This document shows positions 1 to 8,910 of a DNA stretch of 64,000 bases, piece after piece. Every line of letters begins with the position of its first letter. Positions within the stretch are counted from its first letter, which is position 1. The DNA comes from Paractinoplanes bogorensis (GTDB taxonomy: Bacteria; Actinomycetota; Actinomycetes; Mycobacteriales; Micromonosporaceae), in contig NZ_JAHKKG010000018.1 of NCBI RefSeq assembly GCF_018829635.1, forward strand, positions 62,001 to 126,000. Reading direction: 5' to 3'. The translations under genes were made by a program, and so were the position numbers. The notes under the pieces were generated by a model. That model was not told where the DNA came from and did no database searches. It saw nothing but the letters and a program-made list of their open reading frames with translations.

Positions 1-145
1 GTGCGAGACCGGGCTGGCCCGCACGACCGAATCCGGTTTGCTCCTGCACCCCGCCTCCGCCCGCTACCGCCCGCAGCCGCGCACGGCACCGCCGACCCGC
101 GCGGCTCGGCGGCTCACCGGCCAGCTCGAACTGGAGATTCCGTGA
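1..145 (+). CDS. jetB: C-terminal end of JetB-II (TIGR02678/DUF2398 family), cut by the window edge
   Basis: The second reading frame is open from the window edge to a TGA at 143-145 and encodes about 47 residues ending GQLELEIP. The stop overlaps the GTG start of jetC (GTGA at 142-145), a coupled arrangement repeated at the jetC/jetD junction. In type II Wadjet operons the gene before jetC is jetB, a kleisin- or adaptor-like partner of the SMC-type ATPase. The visible stretch is too short to recognise a domain, so the call rests on position. The rest of this gene, and jetA, should lie upstream of the window. Confidence 0.6.
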   Translation, partial: CETGLARTTESGLLLHPASARYRPQPRTAPPTRAARRLTGQLELEIP

Positions 146-3100
146 CCGATCTGTTCGACCAGACACCCTTGCGGCAGAACCCGCACCGCTGGCGTCTGTC
201 CCGGGCCGGCTTCGTCAACGTGTGGCACTACTACGAGAACACCTTCGACATCTTCGGCGGCCGGCTGATCTTGCGCGGCACCAACGGGTCGGGCAAGTCG
301 CGGGCCTTGGAGATGCTGTTGCCGTTCCTGCTCGATGCGGACCGGCGCAACATGGGCACTGGTTCATCGGTCCGGATGGAGGACCTGATGAGCGCCGGCG
401 CCGGCGATCAGGGCAACCGCCTCGGATACATGTGGCTGGAGCTGTGCCGGGAGCCGGATCCCGAGCTTGACGACGATCCAGTGACTCGCTACCTGACCTT
501 GGGTGCGCTGGTCCGATTCGCGATCAGCACCAAGGAGGCGAAAGTCTGGTACTTCGCCACTCCGCTGCGCGTCGGGGTGCAGCTACCCCTGCTCGGAGCC
601 GACCGTCAGCCATTGTCGCGACGCGACCTCGCCGACCTCATCACCGAGGAACGGATCACCGACGTGGCCGAGAGCCACCGCGAACGGGTGCGGAGCGAGG
701 TCTTCGGTCTCACCGGCCAGTTGGGTAAGGAACGCTTCGAGGGATTGACCAAACTGCTGCATACCCTGCGTTCGCCGGATGTCGGCAACCGCATCGAGGA
801 GGGCAAGCTGCCGGGCATCCTCGCCGACGCTCTCCCGCCGCTGTCCGAGGAGGCATTGACCGACGCGGGCCAGCAGCTCGACGGCCTCACCAGCACCCGA
901 GAAGATCAGTTGAGGCTGGAAGCTGCCCGCGATCACGTACGAAGCTTCCTCGACACCTACCGCAAGTACGTCACCGGCGTGCTCGCCGCCTCGCTCGACA
1001 ACTTGCGGGGCCGGGCCGGCACGGCGATGACGGCCGCTGCGAACGCCGCCGACCTCGCGACCGAGGCCGATCGGAAGGAGGGTCAGCTGGGCTCGGTGCG
1101 GAGCGAGATCGAGATGCTGGGCACGCAAGAGGAAACCCTGGGGGTACGGCTGGAGGGCTTGCGGGATTCCGACGCCTACCGCAGCGGTGAGGAGTTGCGC
1201 CAGCTCACTGCGGTGGTCGAGGCACGAGCGGGAGAAGCGGACGGCGCTCTGCGGTCGGCCGCTGACCTGCGGCGTACGGAGGATGAGAAGGTTTCCGACG
1301 CGAATCTGCAGGCGGGTGATGTCGAGGAAGCTGTTGCCGCGGTGTCGATGGTTCTCGGTCAACTCCGCGAACGACTTGCCGAGGCTGGGCTCACCGACCC
1401 GGAACTTCTCGCCGACATCCGCGCTGAACGCCGCGCGGGAACCGGCCCGGCGCGGGTAGTCCGGACCGCGCGCGCCGGAGAGCCGGAAGTGCTGACCGAG
1501 CCGACGCCTGACGTCGTTGCGGTGGTTCCCGTAGACCTAAGCGACGTCACGGACGCGGCGGAGCGGGCCGATCGCGCGGCACAGACCCGGGCAGTTCAGG
1601 CGGAGAACCGCGCCGCCGACGCCCGCGAGCTGACGCAGGCACGCCGAAAGGTCGACAAAGCAGCCGATGAAGCGGCGGGCGCGGAACAACGGGCCGACGA
1701 GGCCGCGGAAGCAAGCCAGAAGGCTGTCGACAGGCGCGAGGACATGGCCCTGACCCTCGTCGACCGCTGGCGTGCCTGGGTCTTCGATCCGGCCACGACC
1801 GATCTGTTGGGCACGGTCGACTGGCCGGCTCACCCCATCCTGGGCCTCCTGCTCGCTGACCGAATGGCGCTGAGCGACGACCCCATCGAGATCGACTTGC
1901 GCGAGCTGGATCGAGCTGCGGAGGACGCCATCTCGGCGTCCACAGCGGCCATCGTGACGGAGTTGAGCCGGCTCGACGCCGAGGACGCGGCCGCCCGCTC
2001 GCAGATCGCCGAACTCGAATCGGAGCGCGCCGAACTGCGATCCGCCCGGGACCCTGAACCGGTGCAGCCGGCATGGGTGACCGCGTCAGCCGGTGCGCCG
2101 CTGTGGCAGTGCGTGGACTTCGTCGCGACGATCGAGCCCGCGGAGCGCGCCGGCATCGAAGCCGCGCTGCTCGCCTCCGGCCTGCTCACGGCAACTATCG
2201 ACGACGCGGGCCGGCTCCGGGCGGAGACCGGACAGCTCATCCTGACGCCGCGCGACCGGGACGTGCGAGTCCCGCTGACCACGGTCCTCACCGTCGACCC
2301 GGCCAGTCCACTACCGGCCGACACCGTGGCCACCATCGTGAGCCAGATCAGTTTCGGCGACACCGACGCCGCCACTTGGATCGATGCCGACGGCAGCTGG
2401 GGCAACGGTGCGTTGCGCGGACGGCATGGGGTCGCGGTTGCCCAGTACATCGGAGCCGCGGCACGAGCAGCCGCCCGGGCCGCACGTCTGGCCGCGATCG
2501 AAGCCGAACTCGGAGATCTGGCCCAAGGAGCCGCCGCAAGACAGCAGGTACGGGGCCAACTGGAGTCACGCAGGGTCCAGATCCGTCTCCGGGGCAGGGC
2601 AGCGCCCTCGTCGATCGAGCTGGCCCAGGCGCGGTCCGTCGCCGCGGAGAAGCTGCGCGAGGAAGGCAGGCTGAGGTCCCAAGCAAGGCGGCTGCGCAAC
2701 GATGCGGACGACCTCGCCCGCGCGTGGGCGGTACGCGATCGTGACCACCGCGTGGCCTGCAGCGACTTCGGGCTCCCCGCGGATGAGGAATCGCTGCGAG
2801 CGGTGCTCGCGGTCGCCCAGAACGCCGTACGCCTATGCGGCGAAGCAGCGGAGAAAGCCGGTGGCCTGGCCAGGTTGCTCGCCCGCCACGCCCAGGCTGT
2901 CGGCCGGATCCCGGAGGTGGCCCAGCGCCGGGTGGCATCGGAGGACGCTGCTGCCGAGGCCTGTCAGCTTTGGCAGAATACCCTGACCAGGCTCAAAACC
3001 CTCCGAGACTCCGTCGGTACAGCCGCCGCCGAAGTGCATCGCCAGGTCGCCGACACCGAGGCCCAGCTGACCAAGATCTCCGCTCGGCTTCGGGCCGACC

Positions 3101-4299
3101 GGAAGCAGGCCGAGGCTCTGAGCTACGAGGCGGGCACGGCCCGATCGGAGGCTAAAGAGGCCGAGAAGAAGGCAGCGGCACTCCGCGGCGGACTGGCCGA
3201 TCGAGTCTCCGCGGTGCGGCACCAGTTCGGCCGGCCGGGAGTCGTCGCAACAGCGTTTGCCTCCGCGCCCGAAGATGTGCTGGATGACCCAGCACCGCCG
3301 TCGGTCGAGGCACAAACCAGCCGCTTGCTTGTAGCCCTACGCCGTGGGCGCACTGACGAGAACGCGCTCCTGCGGGCACAGCAGATTTTCGAACGGGAGA
3401 TCTCCGGAAGCTATGACGTGTCCGCGACGGTCGCCGCGGGCATCAAGCTGTTCGAACTGGTGGATGCGGAAGGGCGCCGGCCGCTGGCTCAGGCCGCGGT
3501 CGAGATTGACCGCCAGTGCGAACTGGGCCGCGCCGCTCTCACCGAACGCGAGCACGACGTGTTCCAGCGGTTCGTCCTCGGTGAGGTCGGCGAAGAACTC
3601 CGCCGGCGACTCAGCCAGGCTGACAATCTGATCAAGGCGATGAATACCAGCCTCCGATCCATCAAGACCAGCCACGGCATCGGCGTACGGCTGAGCTGGA
3701 AGCTCGCAGACCAGACCGGCGCCGACATCGCCCGGATCAGGACGCTGATCGGGACGGCAGCGGCCGTCCGCGACGCGGCGCAGGACAACGAGCTGACGGA
3801 TCTGCTGAGTGCCAGAGTCGCGGCCGAGGCAGGCAAGGACCCGAGTGCCGGGTACGCGGTCCACCTACGAGCCGCGCTGGACTACCGCATCTGGCATAAC
3901 GTCGAGGTGATCATCACAGGACCGGAGCCAGGCCGGGAACGCCGAATCAGCCGGCGCGCCAAGCTGTCGCAGGGCGAGACCCGCTTTGTCTCCTACGTGA
4001 CCCTCTTTGCAGCCGTGGACGCCTATCTCACGGGCCTGGAGAACACCGGCACGGCGCTGCGCCTCATTCTGCTCGACGACGCGTTCGCCAAGGTCGACGA
4101 CCAGACCGTGGCCGAACTCCTCGGACTTCTCGTACGCCTCGATGTCGACTTCGCCATGACCGGCCATGCCCTGTGGGGTTGCGTGCCCCAGGTGCCGGCC
4201 CTGGACATCTACGAGATCTGCCGCGAGGAAGGAACACCTGCGGCTACGGCGCATGTACATTGGGACGGACGCACCCGACACTTCCTGCGTACCGCATGA
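142..4299 (+). CDS. jetC: JetC-II, SMC/MukB-like ATPase of type II Wadjet (TIGR02680 family)
   Basis: This is the 1,385-residue motor subunit of the Wadjet anti-plasmid complex, which extrudes DNA loops and hands circular plasmid DNA to JetD for cleavage (known for the family). A Walker A motif GTNGSGKS lies at residues 46-53. Long Ala/Glu/Arg-rich coiled-coil stretches fill about 300-480 and 850-1,100, with a hinge-like region between. The ABC signature LSQGE is near 1,275 and Walker B (LILLDDAF) near 1,310, so the ATPase head is complete. I chose the GTG at 142 because it overlaps the jetB stop and leaves Walker A at a normal distance; the open frame upstream of 142 is out-of-frame jetB. 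The length fits the family. The gene overlaps jetD by 4 bp. Confidence 0.92.
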   Translation: MTDLFDQTPLRQNPHRWRLSRAGFVNVWHYYENTFDIFGGRLILRGTNGSGKSRALEMLLPFLLDADRRNMGTGSSVRMEDLMSAGAGDQGNRLGYMWLELCREPDPELDDDPVTRYLTLGALVRFAISTKEAKVWYFATPLRVGVQLPLLGADRQPLSRRDLADLITEERITDVAESHRERVRSEVFGLTGQLGKERFEGLTKLLHTLRSPDVGNRIEEGKLPGILADALPPLSEEALTDAGQQLDGLTSTREDQLRLEAARDHVRSFLDTYRKYVTGVLAASLDNLRGRAGTAMTAAANAADLATEADRKEGQLGSVRSEIEMLGTQEETLGVRLEGLRDSDAYRSGEELRQLTAVVEARAGEADGALRSAADLRRTEDEKVSDANLQAGDVEEAVAAVSMVLGQLRERLAEAGLTDPELLADIRAERRAGTGPARVVRTARAGEPEVLTEPTPDVVAVVPVDLSDVTDAAERADRAAQTRAVQAENRAADARELTQARRKVDKAADEAAGAEQRADEAAEASQKAVDRREDMALTLVDRWRAWVFDPATTDLLGTVDWPAHPILGLLLADRMALSDDPIEIDLRELDRAAEDAISASTAAIVTELSRLDAEDAAARSQIAELESERAELRSARDPEPVQPAWVTASAGAPLWQCVDFVATIEPAERAGIEAALLASGLLTATIDDAGRLRAETGQLILTPRDRDVRVPLTTVLTVDPASPLPADTVATIVSQISFGDTDAATWIDADGSWGNGALRGRHGVAVAQYIGAAARAAARAARLAAIEAELGDLAQGAAARQQVRGQLESRRVQIRLRGRAAPSSIELAQARSVAAEKLREEGRLRSQARRLRNDADDLARAWAVRDRDHRVACSDFGLPADEESLRAVLAVAQNAVRLCGEAAEKAGGLARLLARHAQAVGRIPEVAQRRVASEDAAAEACQLWQNTLTRLKTLRDSVGTAAAEVHRQVADTEAQLTKISARLRADRKQAEALSYEAGTARSEAKEAEKKAAALRGGLADRVSAVRHQFGRPGVVATAFASAPEDVLDDPAPPSVEAQTSRLLVALRRGRTDENALLRAQQIFEREISGSYDVSATVAAGIKLFELVDAEGRRPLAQAAVEIDRQCELGRAALTEREHDVFQRFVLGEVGEELRRRLSQADNLIKAMNTSLRSIKTSHGIGVRLSWKLADQTGADIARIRTLIGTAAAVRDAAQDNELTDLLSARVAAEAGKDPSAGYAVHLRAALDYRIWHNVEVIITGPEPGRERRISRRAKLSQGETRFVSYVTLFAAVDAYLTGLENTGTALRLILLDDAFAKVDDQTVAELLGLLVRLDVDFAMTGHALWGCVPQVPALDIYEICREEGTPAATAHVHWDGRTRHFLRTA

Positions 4300-5600
4300 C
4301 CGCCGCCAATGGGTCGCTACCGCCGGCCCTGCAGGCCTATCTTTCGGCCCCGAGTCTCGCGCCGGTTTGGTCCGCCGCCCGGAGCCGGCTTGAGCGCAAC
4401 GGCCTTCAGGCGACCGGCATGATCACCGCTGACCTAGACCACTCCGCCGCCGAGCACCTGTCCGGCCTAGTGGGTGCAACGATCGCCTCAGGTGCCGGGC
4501 GGCGGATTAGCCTGGCAGCCCTCGACACGGCGCTGCGGAGTTCCAGCGGAGGCCGCGGCCTCGTCTCGGTTCTCGAGATCCTGGACGGACGCGCGCTGGT
4601 GAACCGGCGTGCTGCCCGCGAGCGGGACGAAGCAGAGTGGGCCGCCGTCTGGCAACGGCTGGACTCCGCGCTGTGCGATGCCGGTCTGGCCGGAGCACCA
4701 TGGGTCCCCGCGTGGATCGCCTCCCTGAAACGTGGCGGCATCCTGACCCGCGCCGGTTCTGTCGGCGCAGGCAAAGCACTGGACCACGCCATCGCCGGAA
4801 TCGCCCTCCTGCTCGGGGTGGCAGATAACCGCAATTCGACGGCTGGACCCGAGCCCACCTGGGAACTGGCTGCCTTGGCAAGCAGAGTCACCGGAACCGC
4901 ACACGGCCTCGATGATTCGACTCTCGCCTCCTCGGCACTCCTTCGCGCTGCGGCGCATGCCCTCGATCGGCCGATCCCGGAGTCCGCCACCGACCGGCGA
5001 GACTTGTGGGCGGTGCTGGGCGTCGCCGCCGACACGCTCTCCGGAACCGTACTTGTCTGGCAGGTTCGCCCACCAGGATCCGATGGCTGGTCTTCGATGA
5101 TGCGTGACCGCGCCGATCTTGGCGTGGTCACGCATCTAACCCTTCACGAACTCGCCGTGGCGGGCCCCGCTCCATGGCTTCCGCCGGGCCAAGTCGTGTC
5201 GGTCTGCGAGAACCCACAGGTGATGCAGGCAGCGGTGCGAGCGGCAACGACAACGCCGCTCCTCTGCCTCTCCGGCAATCCGGCAATCGTCGGCACGCGG
5301 TTGCTGGGTCGCCTGATCGAGTCGGGCAATCCCGTCCGATACCACGGCGACTTCGACTGGCCCGGCGTGTCGATCGCAGGGCGTGTCCTGAAGCAAGGTG
5401 CTACGACCTGGCGGATGTCTGCCGAGGACTACATCGCAGCAGTTACCGCGCTCGACGCCGACCACGCCATCGCGCTGACCGGCCGGTCCGTGCCGACACC
5501 CTGGGATCCGGGCCTGGCTGCAGCCATGTCCTCGCACGGTCTGGCCGTTCACGAAGAGTTCGTCCTCTCCGATCTACTCGGCGACCTCGAATGCCGATAA
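4296..5600 (+). CDS. jetD: JetD-II, Toprim-type nuclease of type II Wadjet (TIGR02679; DUF3323/DUF2399)
   Basis: This 434-residue protein is the DNA-cleaving subunit of Wadjet, related to the Toprim fold of topoisomerase VI A. The C-terminal part carries the expected acidic residues: a Glu in VCENPQV near residue 305 and the DxD motif in HGDFDWPG near 350. The catalytic site therefore looks intact. The N-terminal 250 residues correspond to the DUF3323-type region that contacts the SMC partner (family knowledge). The start is the ATG at 4296, which overlaps the jetC stop (ATGA) and indicates translational coupling. The gene ends one base before the convergent SEC-C gene. With jetC it forms the end of the operon. 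Confidence 0.9.
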   Translation: MTAANGSLPPALQAYLSAPSLAPVWSAARSRLERNGLQATGMITADLDHSAAEHLSGLVGATIASGAGRRISLAALDTALRSSSGGRGLVSVLEILDGRALVNRRAARERDEAEWAAVWQRLDSALCDAGLAGAPWVPAWIASLKRGGILTRAGSVGAGKALDHAIAGIALLLGVADNRNSTAGPEPTWELAALASRVTGTAHGLDDSTLASSALLRAAAHALDRPIPESATDRRDLWAVLGVAADTLSGTVLVWQVRPPGSDGWSSMMRDRADLGVVTHLTLHELAVAGPAPWLPPGQVVSVCENPQVMQAAVRAATTTPLLCLSGNPAIVGTRLLGRLIESGNPVRYHGDFDWPGVSIAGRVLKQGATTWRMSAEDYIAAVTALDADHAIALTGRSVPTPWDPGLAAAMSSHGLAVHEEFVLSDLLGDLECR

Positions 5601-6560
5601 TCAGTCTTGCTCCAGGGGCCGGCCGCAGCACTCTTGAATTTGCGTCCGGAGCCGCACCAGCAGGCGGCGTTGCGTTCCGGCGGCCAACTGATCGTCAGAT
5701 TGTCGGGTGCGGTCTCGCAGTAGCGCCGTTTGGTGTTCGCGTCCGTCGGTGAACCGCCATGCTTGCGGGCAAACTCGATTAGGTCGCCGACGTGGGCGGC
5801 GACGACGGTGATCGAGGAGACTCCACCGTCGCGCACCTCGCGCCACCGGTGTTCGGCGGCGTCGTAGTACTCGTCCTCCGGTCGCTCGTAGACGCCGGCC
5901 CACTGCTGTTGGGCGAGTCGGCGTTGATCGCGTTGGAAGGTCAGCATGCGGATCTGCCGGGGGAGATAGCCGGAGTCCATCAGGTCGAGAACGTCGTCGG
6001 CTGTGGTCGGCTGCTCCGGATCTGTCAGCTCGGGCACCAGGGTGTCGAGCAGGTCGGGGGAGTGCCCCAGCTGCTGACGCACGTGCTGCCGGTTGCGTAG
6101 CATGATGGAGGTGCCTATGGCGAGCCACTGATCGCGGCGGCGCAGTGCGTCGAGTTGCTCCTCGGTGAGGCGGGCAGCGGCCCGGTCGTACCAGCGGGCG
6201 ACGTGGTCGAGGGCGCCATGAGCGGTGAGAAGTTCCGCGGCGAGTTCGCACTGTTGTTCGCCCAGGGCGGGGTCTTTCGCTGCGGCATTGAGCTCGGCGT
6301 ACGCCATCTCGGTGTCGCCTGCCCGCAGGTGCAGGTCGGCCAGTTGGATGCGGGCGTCGCACCCGTATTTGCCGCCGCTCTGGATGAGGTCGTCGAGGAT
6401 GGCGCGGGCACGGTCCGAGGGCCCGGCCCGCTGCCAGGTGTCGGCGGCCTCCAGCAGGATTTCCGAGCGCTCATCGGGGGTACCTGCCGGCGTCGGTTTC
6501 GAGCTCTTCTGCCAGCTTCGTGTCGGCTTGGGCCATGGCGCGGATGGTACTGACGATCAT
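5601..6560 (-). pseudogene. SEC-C motif / TPR-like protein with two apparent frameshifts
   Basis: The reconstructed protein has an Ala-rich, TPR-like helical N-terminal part and a C-terminal SEC-C zinc motif. The N-terminus (MAQADTKLAEELETDAG, ATG at 6536, or 6560 for a longer start) is in one frame. The continuation DERSEILLEAADTWQRAG sits in a second frame and has no ATG, GTG or TTG start before 6307, so one extra base near 6475-6490 is implied. Near 5631 the zinc motif CWCGSGRKFKS breaks off, and the expected CCGRP followed by a stop at 5601 is found one frame away; a single lost A restores KKCCGRP. Either the gene is decayed or the assembly has two indels. The uninterrupted central frame alone would give a 252-residue product starting at 6307. 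The function is unknown; SEC-C usually binds zinc and protein partners. Confidence 0.65.
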
Positions 6561-6721
6561 TGTTGATCAACGCCGGCGGTCGCCCTACCGGGTGAGACTG
6601 CAGTCGGCCGACCAGGATTCGACGCCTGGAACTGATCGACCAGTCGGGCAGGTTGATCGTCTCCGGATGGCGTAGCTCGTACGATCAAGCTGAGGGCGAA
6701 GCGGGAGGAGAATTGTCGATC

Positions 6722-7102
6722 ATGGCGTATCAACCCATGACGTTGGTTGACCTGGCCGGCCACCTGTCTCGTCAGCCTGACGCGAAGATCCGGTGGAAAC
6801 ATGTATGGGAATTTCTCGAGGAATATCGGTGGGAGCCGGCCGACAAGCGGGCTGACCTACTGCTTCAGGAGCCACCTATGACGGGCGACGCGCGGTGGGA
6901 TGTACTGCTCGGCGCGCTCGCGGAACACCTCGCCGCGCAGCTCGACCAATCGCCACCTGATTGGGTCAGGTCTCGGGTGCTGGCGACGCCGTGGTTTCCT
7001 TCCTCGTTGCCGTCGAAGCGGATGGAGGCGCTCGTCTGGGCGCCCGCCGCTTTCCGGAAGCATGGCGTCTACTTGTCCGTACATGATCTGGACGCTGCAT
7101 GA
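6722..7102 (+). CDS. Conserved hypothetical protein, first gene of a two-gene module (possible antitoxin)
   Basis: This 126-residue protein has no domain I can name. I chose the ATG at 6722, downstream of a GGGAGGAG Shine-Dalgarno at 6703-6710; the spacing is a little long and a TTG at 6713 is too close. Recognisable blocks are WKHVWEFLEEYRWEP and, at the C-terminus, ALVWAPAAFRKHGVYLS. From memory, proteins with these blocks often precede nucleotidyltransferase genes in actinobacteria. It overlaps the next gene by 4 bp (ATGA), so the two are probably co-translated. The pairing suggests an antitoxin or regulatory partner, but nothing in the sequence proves it. Confidence 0.6.
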   Translation: MAYQPMTLVDLAGHLSRQPDAKIRWKHVWEFLEEYRWEPADKRADLLLQEPPMTGDARWDVLLGALAEHLAAQLDQSPPDWVRSRVLATPWFPSSLPSKRMEALVWAPAAFRKHGVYLSVHDLDAA

Positions 7103-7623
7103 CTGACGACGGACTTCTCGGTCGAGCCGAACTCGAGCGCGCGTTCGCAGCGCTGGGTGATCGTCTGTTCCGCCGCGGCGTCGTGGCAGATCTTTTCATC
7201 GTGGGCGGCGCCGCGATGGCGCTGGCTTACGACGCCAACCGCGTGACGAGAGATGTGGACGCTACGTTCGTTCCGCATGGCGTTGTCCTGGAGGAGGCCC
7301 GCAACGTGGCGGAGGCGATGGGCTTGCCGCCTTGGTGGCTCAACGAGCAGGCCAGCGCCTACGTCTCGACGCAGAATGACGCCGGAAAGCGTGAGGTCTT
7401 CGACCACCCCGGAATTCGAGTGATGGCAGCATCGCCCGAGCACGTATTTGCAATGAAAGCATTCGCAGCCCGAGGCCGCGACGAGGACGACCTTCGCGCA
7501 CTTGCGTCGATCATCGGTATAACGACGCTTGAGGCGGCGCTCGATATATGTGTCCAATTCTTCCCTGATGAAGAGCTCCCACCCAGGTCGCGAGCCATGC
7601 TTGAAGATCTGTTCGCCTCCTGA
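7099..7623 (+). CDS. Nucleotidyltransferase-fold protein (DUF6036-like), possible toxin
   Basis: This 174-residue protein has the polymerase-beta-like nucleotidyltransferase signature: IVGGAAMALAYDANRVTRDV followed by DATF at about residues 34-57. It contains the GG motif and the Asp-x-Asp metal-binding pair. The C-terminal half is helical and includes an RGRDEDDL segment typical of AbiEii- and DUF6036-type proteins. Such enzymes transfer nucleotides to tRNA, RNA or protein targets and are often toxins of toxin-antitoxin or abortive-infection pairs (family knowledge). The ATG at 7099 overlaps the previous stop. It is the last gene before the tRNA-Pro fragment, so it probably belongs to the same island as Wadjet. 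Confidence 0.72.
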   Translation: MTDDGLLGRAELERAFAALGDRLFRRGVVADLFIVGGAAMALAYDANRVTRDVDATFVPHGVVLEEARNVAEAMGLPPWWLNEQASAYVSTQNDAGKREVFDHPGIRVMAASPEHVFAMKAFAARGRDEDDLRALASIIGITTLEAALDICVQFFPDEELPPRSRAMLEDLFAS

Positions 7624-7817
7624 TTATGGGAAGCGCGTGCAGTGCTACCAGCTTGTATGACAGACGCCGCACTTGATTGGCCGTGGTCACATCCATGGCC
7701 ACAGCAATGATCAACTTCTCCGGAACTGGCTGGAAGTGGGCGGCACGGCGGTGTCGTTCTGTCCGAATCTGCGTACATAAAAGCACGTGTCGACACTGCT
7801 TAACTGAATTGTAATGC

Positions 7818-7864
7818 GACTGGGGGTCAAGGGGTCGCAGGTTCAAATCCTGTCAGCCCGACCA
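7818..7864 (+). other. 3' half of tRNA-Pro(GGG): probable integration attachment site (island boundary)
   Basis: The sequence runs from the anticodon loop (CTGGGGG) through the variable loop, a T arm (GCAGGTTCAAATCCTGT) and an acceptor 3' strand to CCA at 7862-7864. The matching 5' half (D arm and acceptor 5' strand) is absent upstream, so this is not a working tRNA. A duplicated 3' tRNA end is the usual footprint left by a tyrosine-integrase element. The natural terminator directly follows, so the right side is the original chromosome and the island lies to the left. Apart from this fragment and its terminator, I see nothing in 7,624-8,007. Confidence 0.75.
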
Positions 7865-7870
7865 TCCAGA

Positions 7871-7908
7871 AGGGCCGAGACAGTTTATACATCCTGTCCT
7901 TCGGCCCT
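7871..7908 (+). terminator. Stem-loop after the tRNA-Pro fragment
   Basis: AGGGCCGA at 7871-7878 pairs with TCGGCCCT at 7901-7908. An inner GACAG/CTGTC stem sits above it, with a two-base bulge and an AT-rich loop. It lies seven bases after the CCA end, as expected for the original tRNA terminator. There is no strong T tract. Confidence 0.6.
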
Positions 7909-8007
7909 CCTGCTGTTCAGCTGGGCGCACACGGCCGGTGGGCCTGCCAGGAGGGGCTGGCTCCGGCCGGCGCCCCGGCCGCGACGATAAGCATTACAGT
8001 CGCATCC

Positions 8008-8910
8008 GTGAGTGCAGATCAGGGGCTTGTCCGGGTGTCCGATTCGTTCGGCGTACGCCGTGCCCGTGCCGGGTCGATCTTGGCCGATGATGGGGCGAAC
8101 TATCAGGTCAAGTGGGATGACACCGGTGAGGAAGAGCTTGTCCCGCGGGGTGTCGGCGTTCACGTCGCGACGCGGGGGTCGCTGCGCTTCCTCGCTCTGT
8201 CCGACTCCCGGCTGTTCCACGGTGTCTTCGCTCAAGAGCCCCTCGCGGTGGTTCTGCACCTGTTGGCCGAGTCGTCGGTTCCGCTGAAGGTGCGGGAGAT
8301 CCGGGAGCGTCTGGCCGAGCTCGGTCTCCGGAACGAGATCTGGGCCCGGCACGGGCCCCGCGCGCTGGCGGTTCTGCCCAAGTGGCCGAATGTCGCCCGG
8401 CGGCAGAAGGGCGACACTCTGGCCTACGCCTGGGTGGGGGACGATCTTCCCGAACTCCCGTCGGAGGTCGAGCCGGAGCCGGAGCCTGAACCGGAGCCGG
8501 CACCTAAGCCCGCGCCTGTGGCGAAGCCCGCCAAGCCGATCGCGGCGGCTGCGACACCGGCCGAGCCGGCGGTACCGTCCGCCGAGCGCCTTCGGCGCCA
8601 GATGAGCGCCGCGCGGAACCTCGGCGAGGTCGCTCGCCTGCTCACGCTCCCGAGGGAGTTCGTGGCTGAGTTGTCGCCGGATGTGGTCGCCTCCGCGCTT
8701 CGCCGGGTCGCCGCTGAGGATCGGCTGGTCGCGGGGTGGCTCGATGCTCTGACCGCCTCCGGGCCGATCGGTGCGCTGACCGAAGAGCTGGCGACGGCCC
8801 GGGCGGCGAACGCCGCACTCCAGAGCCGGGTCGATGAGCTGGAGGAGTGGTGGACGGCCCTCGAGCAGAGCACCGATCCGGGCGCCGCAACCCGTCAACC
8901 GGGTAGCTGA
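8008..8910 (+). CDS. Hypothetical protein with a small beta-barrel-like N-terminus and a winged-helix-like segment
   Basis: This 300-residue protein starts at a GTG. Residues 1-60 include YQVKWDDTGEEELVPRG, a pattern like the small SH3/Tudor-type barrels of actinobacterial DUF1918 proteins. Residues 70-145 (VVLHLLAESSVPLKVREI and onward) resemble a winged-helix fold. An (EP)n linker and an Ala/Pro/Lys stretch follow at about 155-190. The C-terminal 110 residues are helical and end in a short coiled coil (LQSRVDELEEWW). It could bind nucleic acid, but I do not recognise the family. It is the first gene on the chromosomal side of the tRNA scar and overlaps the convergent merR gene by 16 bp. Confidence 0.65.
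   Translation: MSADQGLVRVSDSFGVRRARAGSILADDGANYQVKWDDTGEEELVPRGVGVHVATRGSLRFLALSDSRLFHGVFAQEPLAVVLHLLAESSVPLKVREIRERLAELGLRNEIWARHGPRALAVLPKWPNVARRQKGDTLAYAWVGDDLPELPSEVEPEPEPEPEPAPKPAPVAKPAKPIAAAATPAEPAVPSAERLRRQMSAARNLGEVARLLTLPREFVAELSPDVVASALRRVAAEDRLVAGWLDALTASGPIGALTEELATARAANAALQSRVDELEEWWTALEQSTDPGAATRQPGS

Noticed and set aside
1-141. In-frame extension of jetC upstream of 142
   Set aside because: The stretch is Arg/Pro-rich out-of-frame reading of the jetB end. The GTG at 142 overlaps the jetB stop and leaves Walker A at the usual distance.
4173-4295. Longer start of jetD inside jetC
   Set aside because: The upstream part is a shadow of the jetC end. The ATG at 4296 overlaps the jetC stop in the same way as the other jet genes.
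7818-7864. Functional tRNA-Pro gene
   Set aside because: The 5' half (acceptor strand and D arm) is not present upstream, so no cloverleaf can form.
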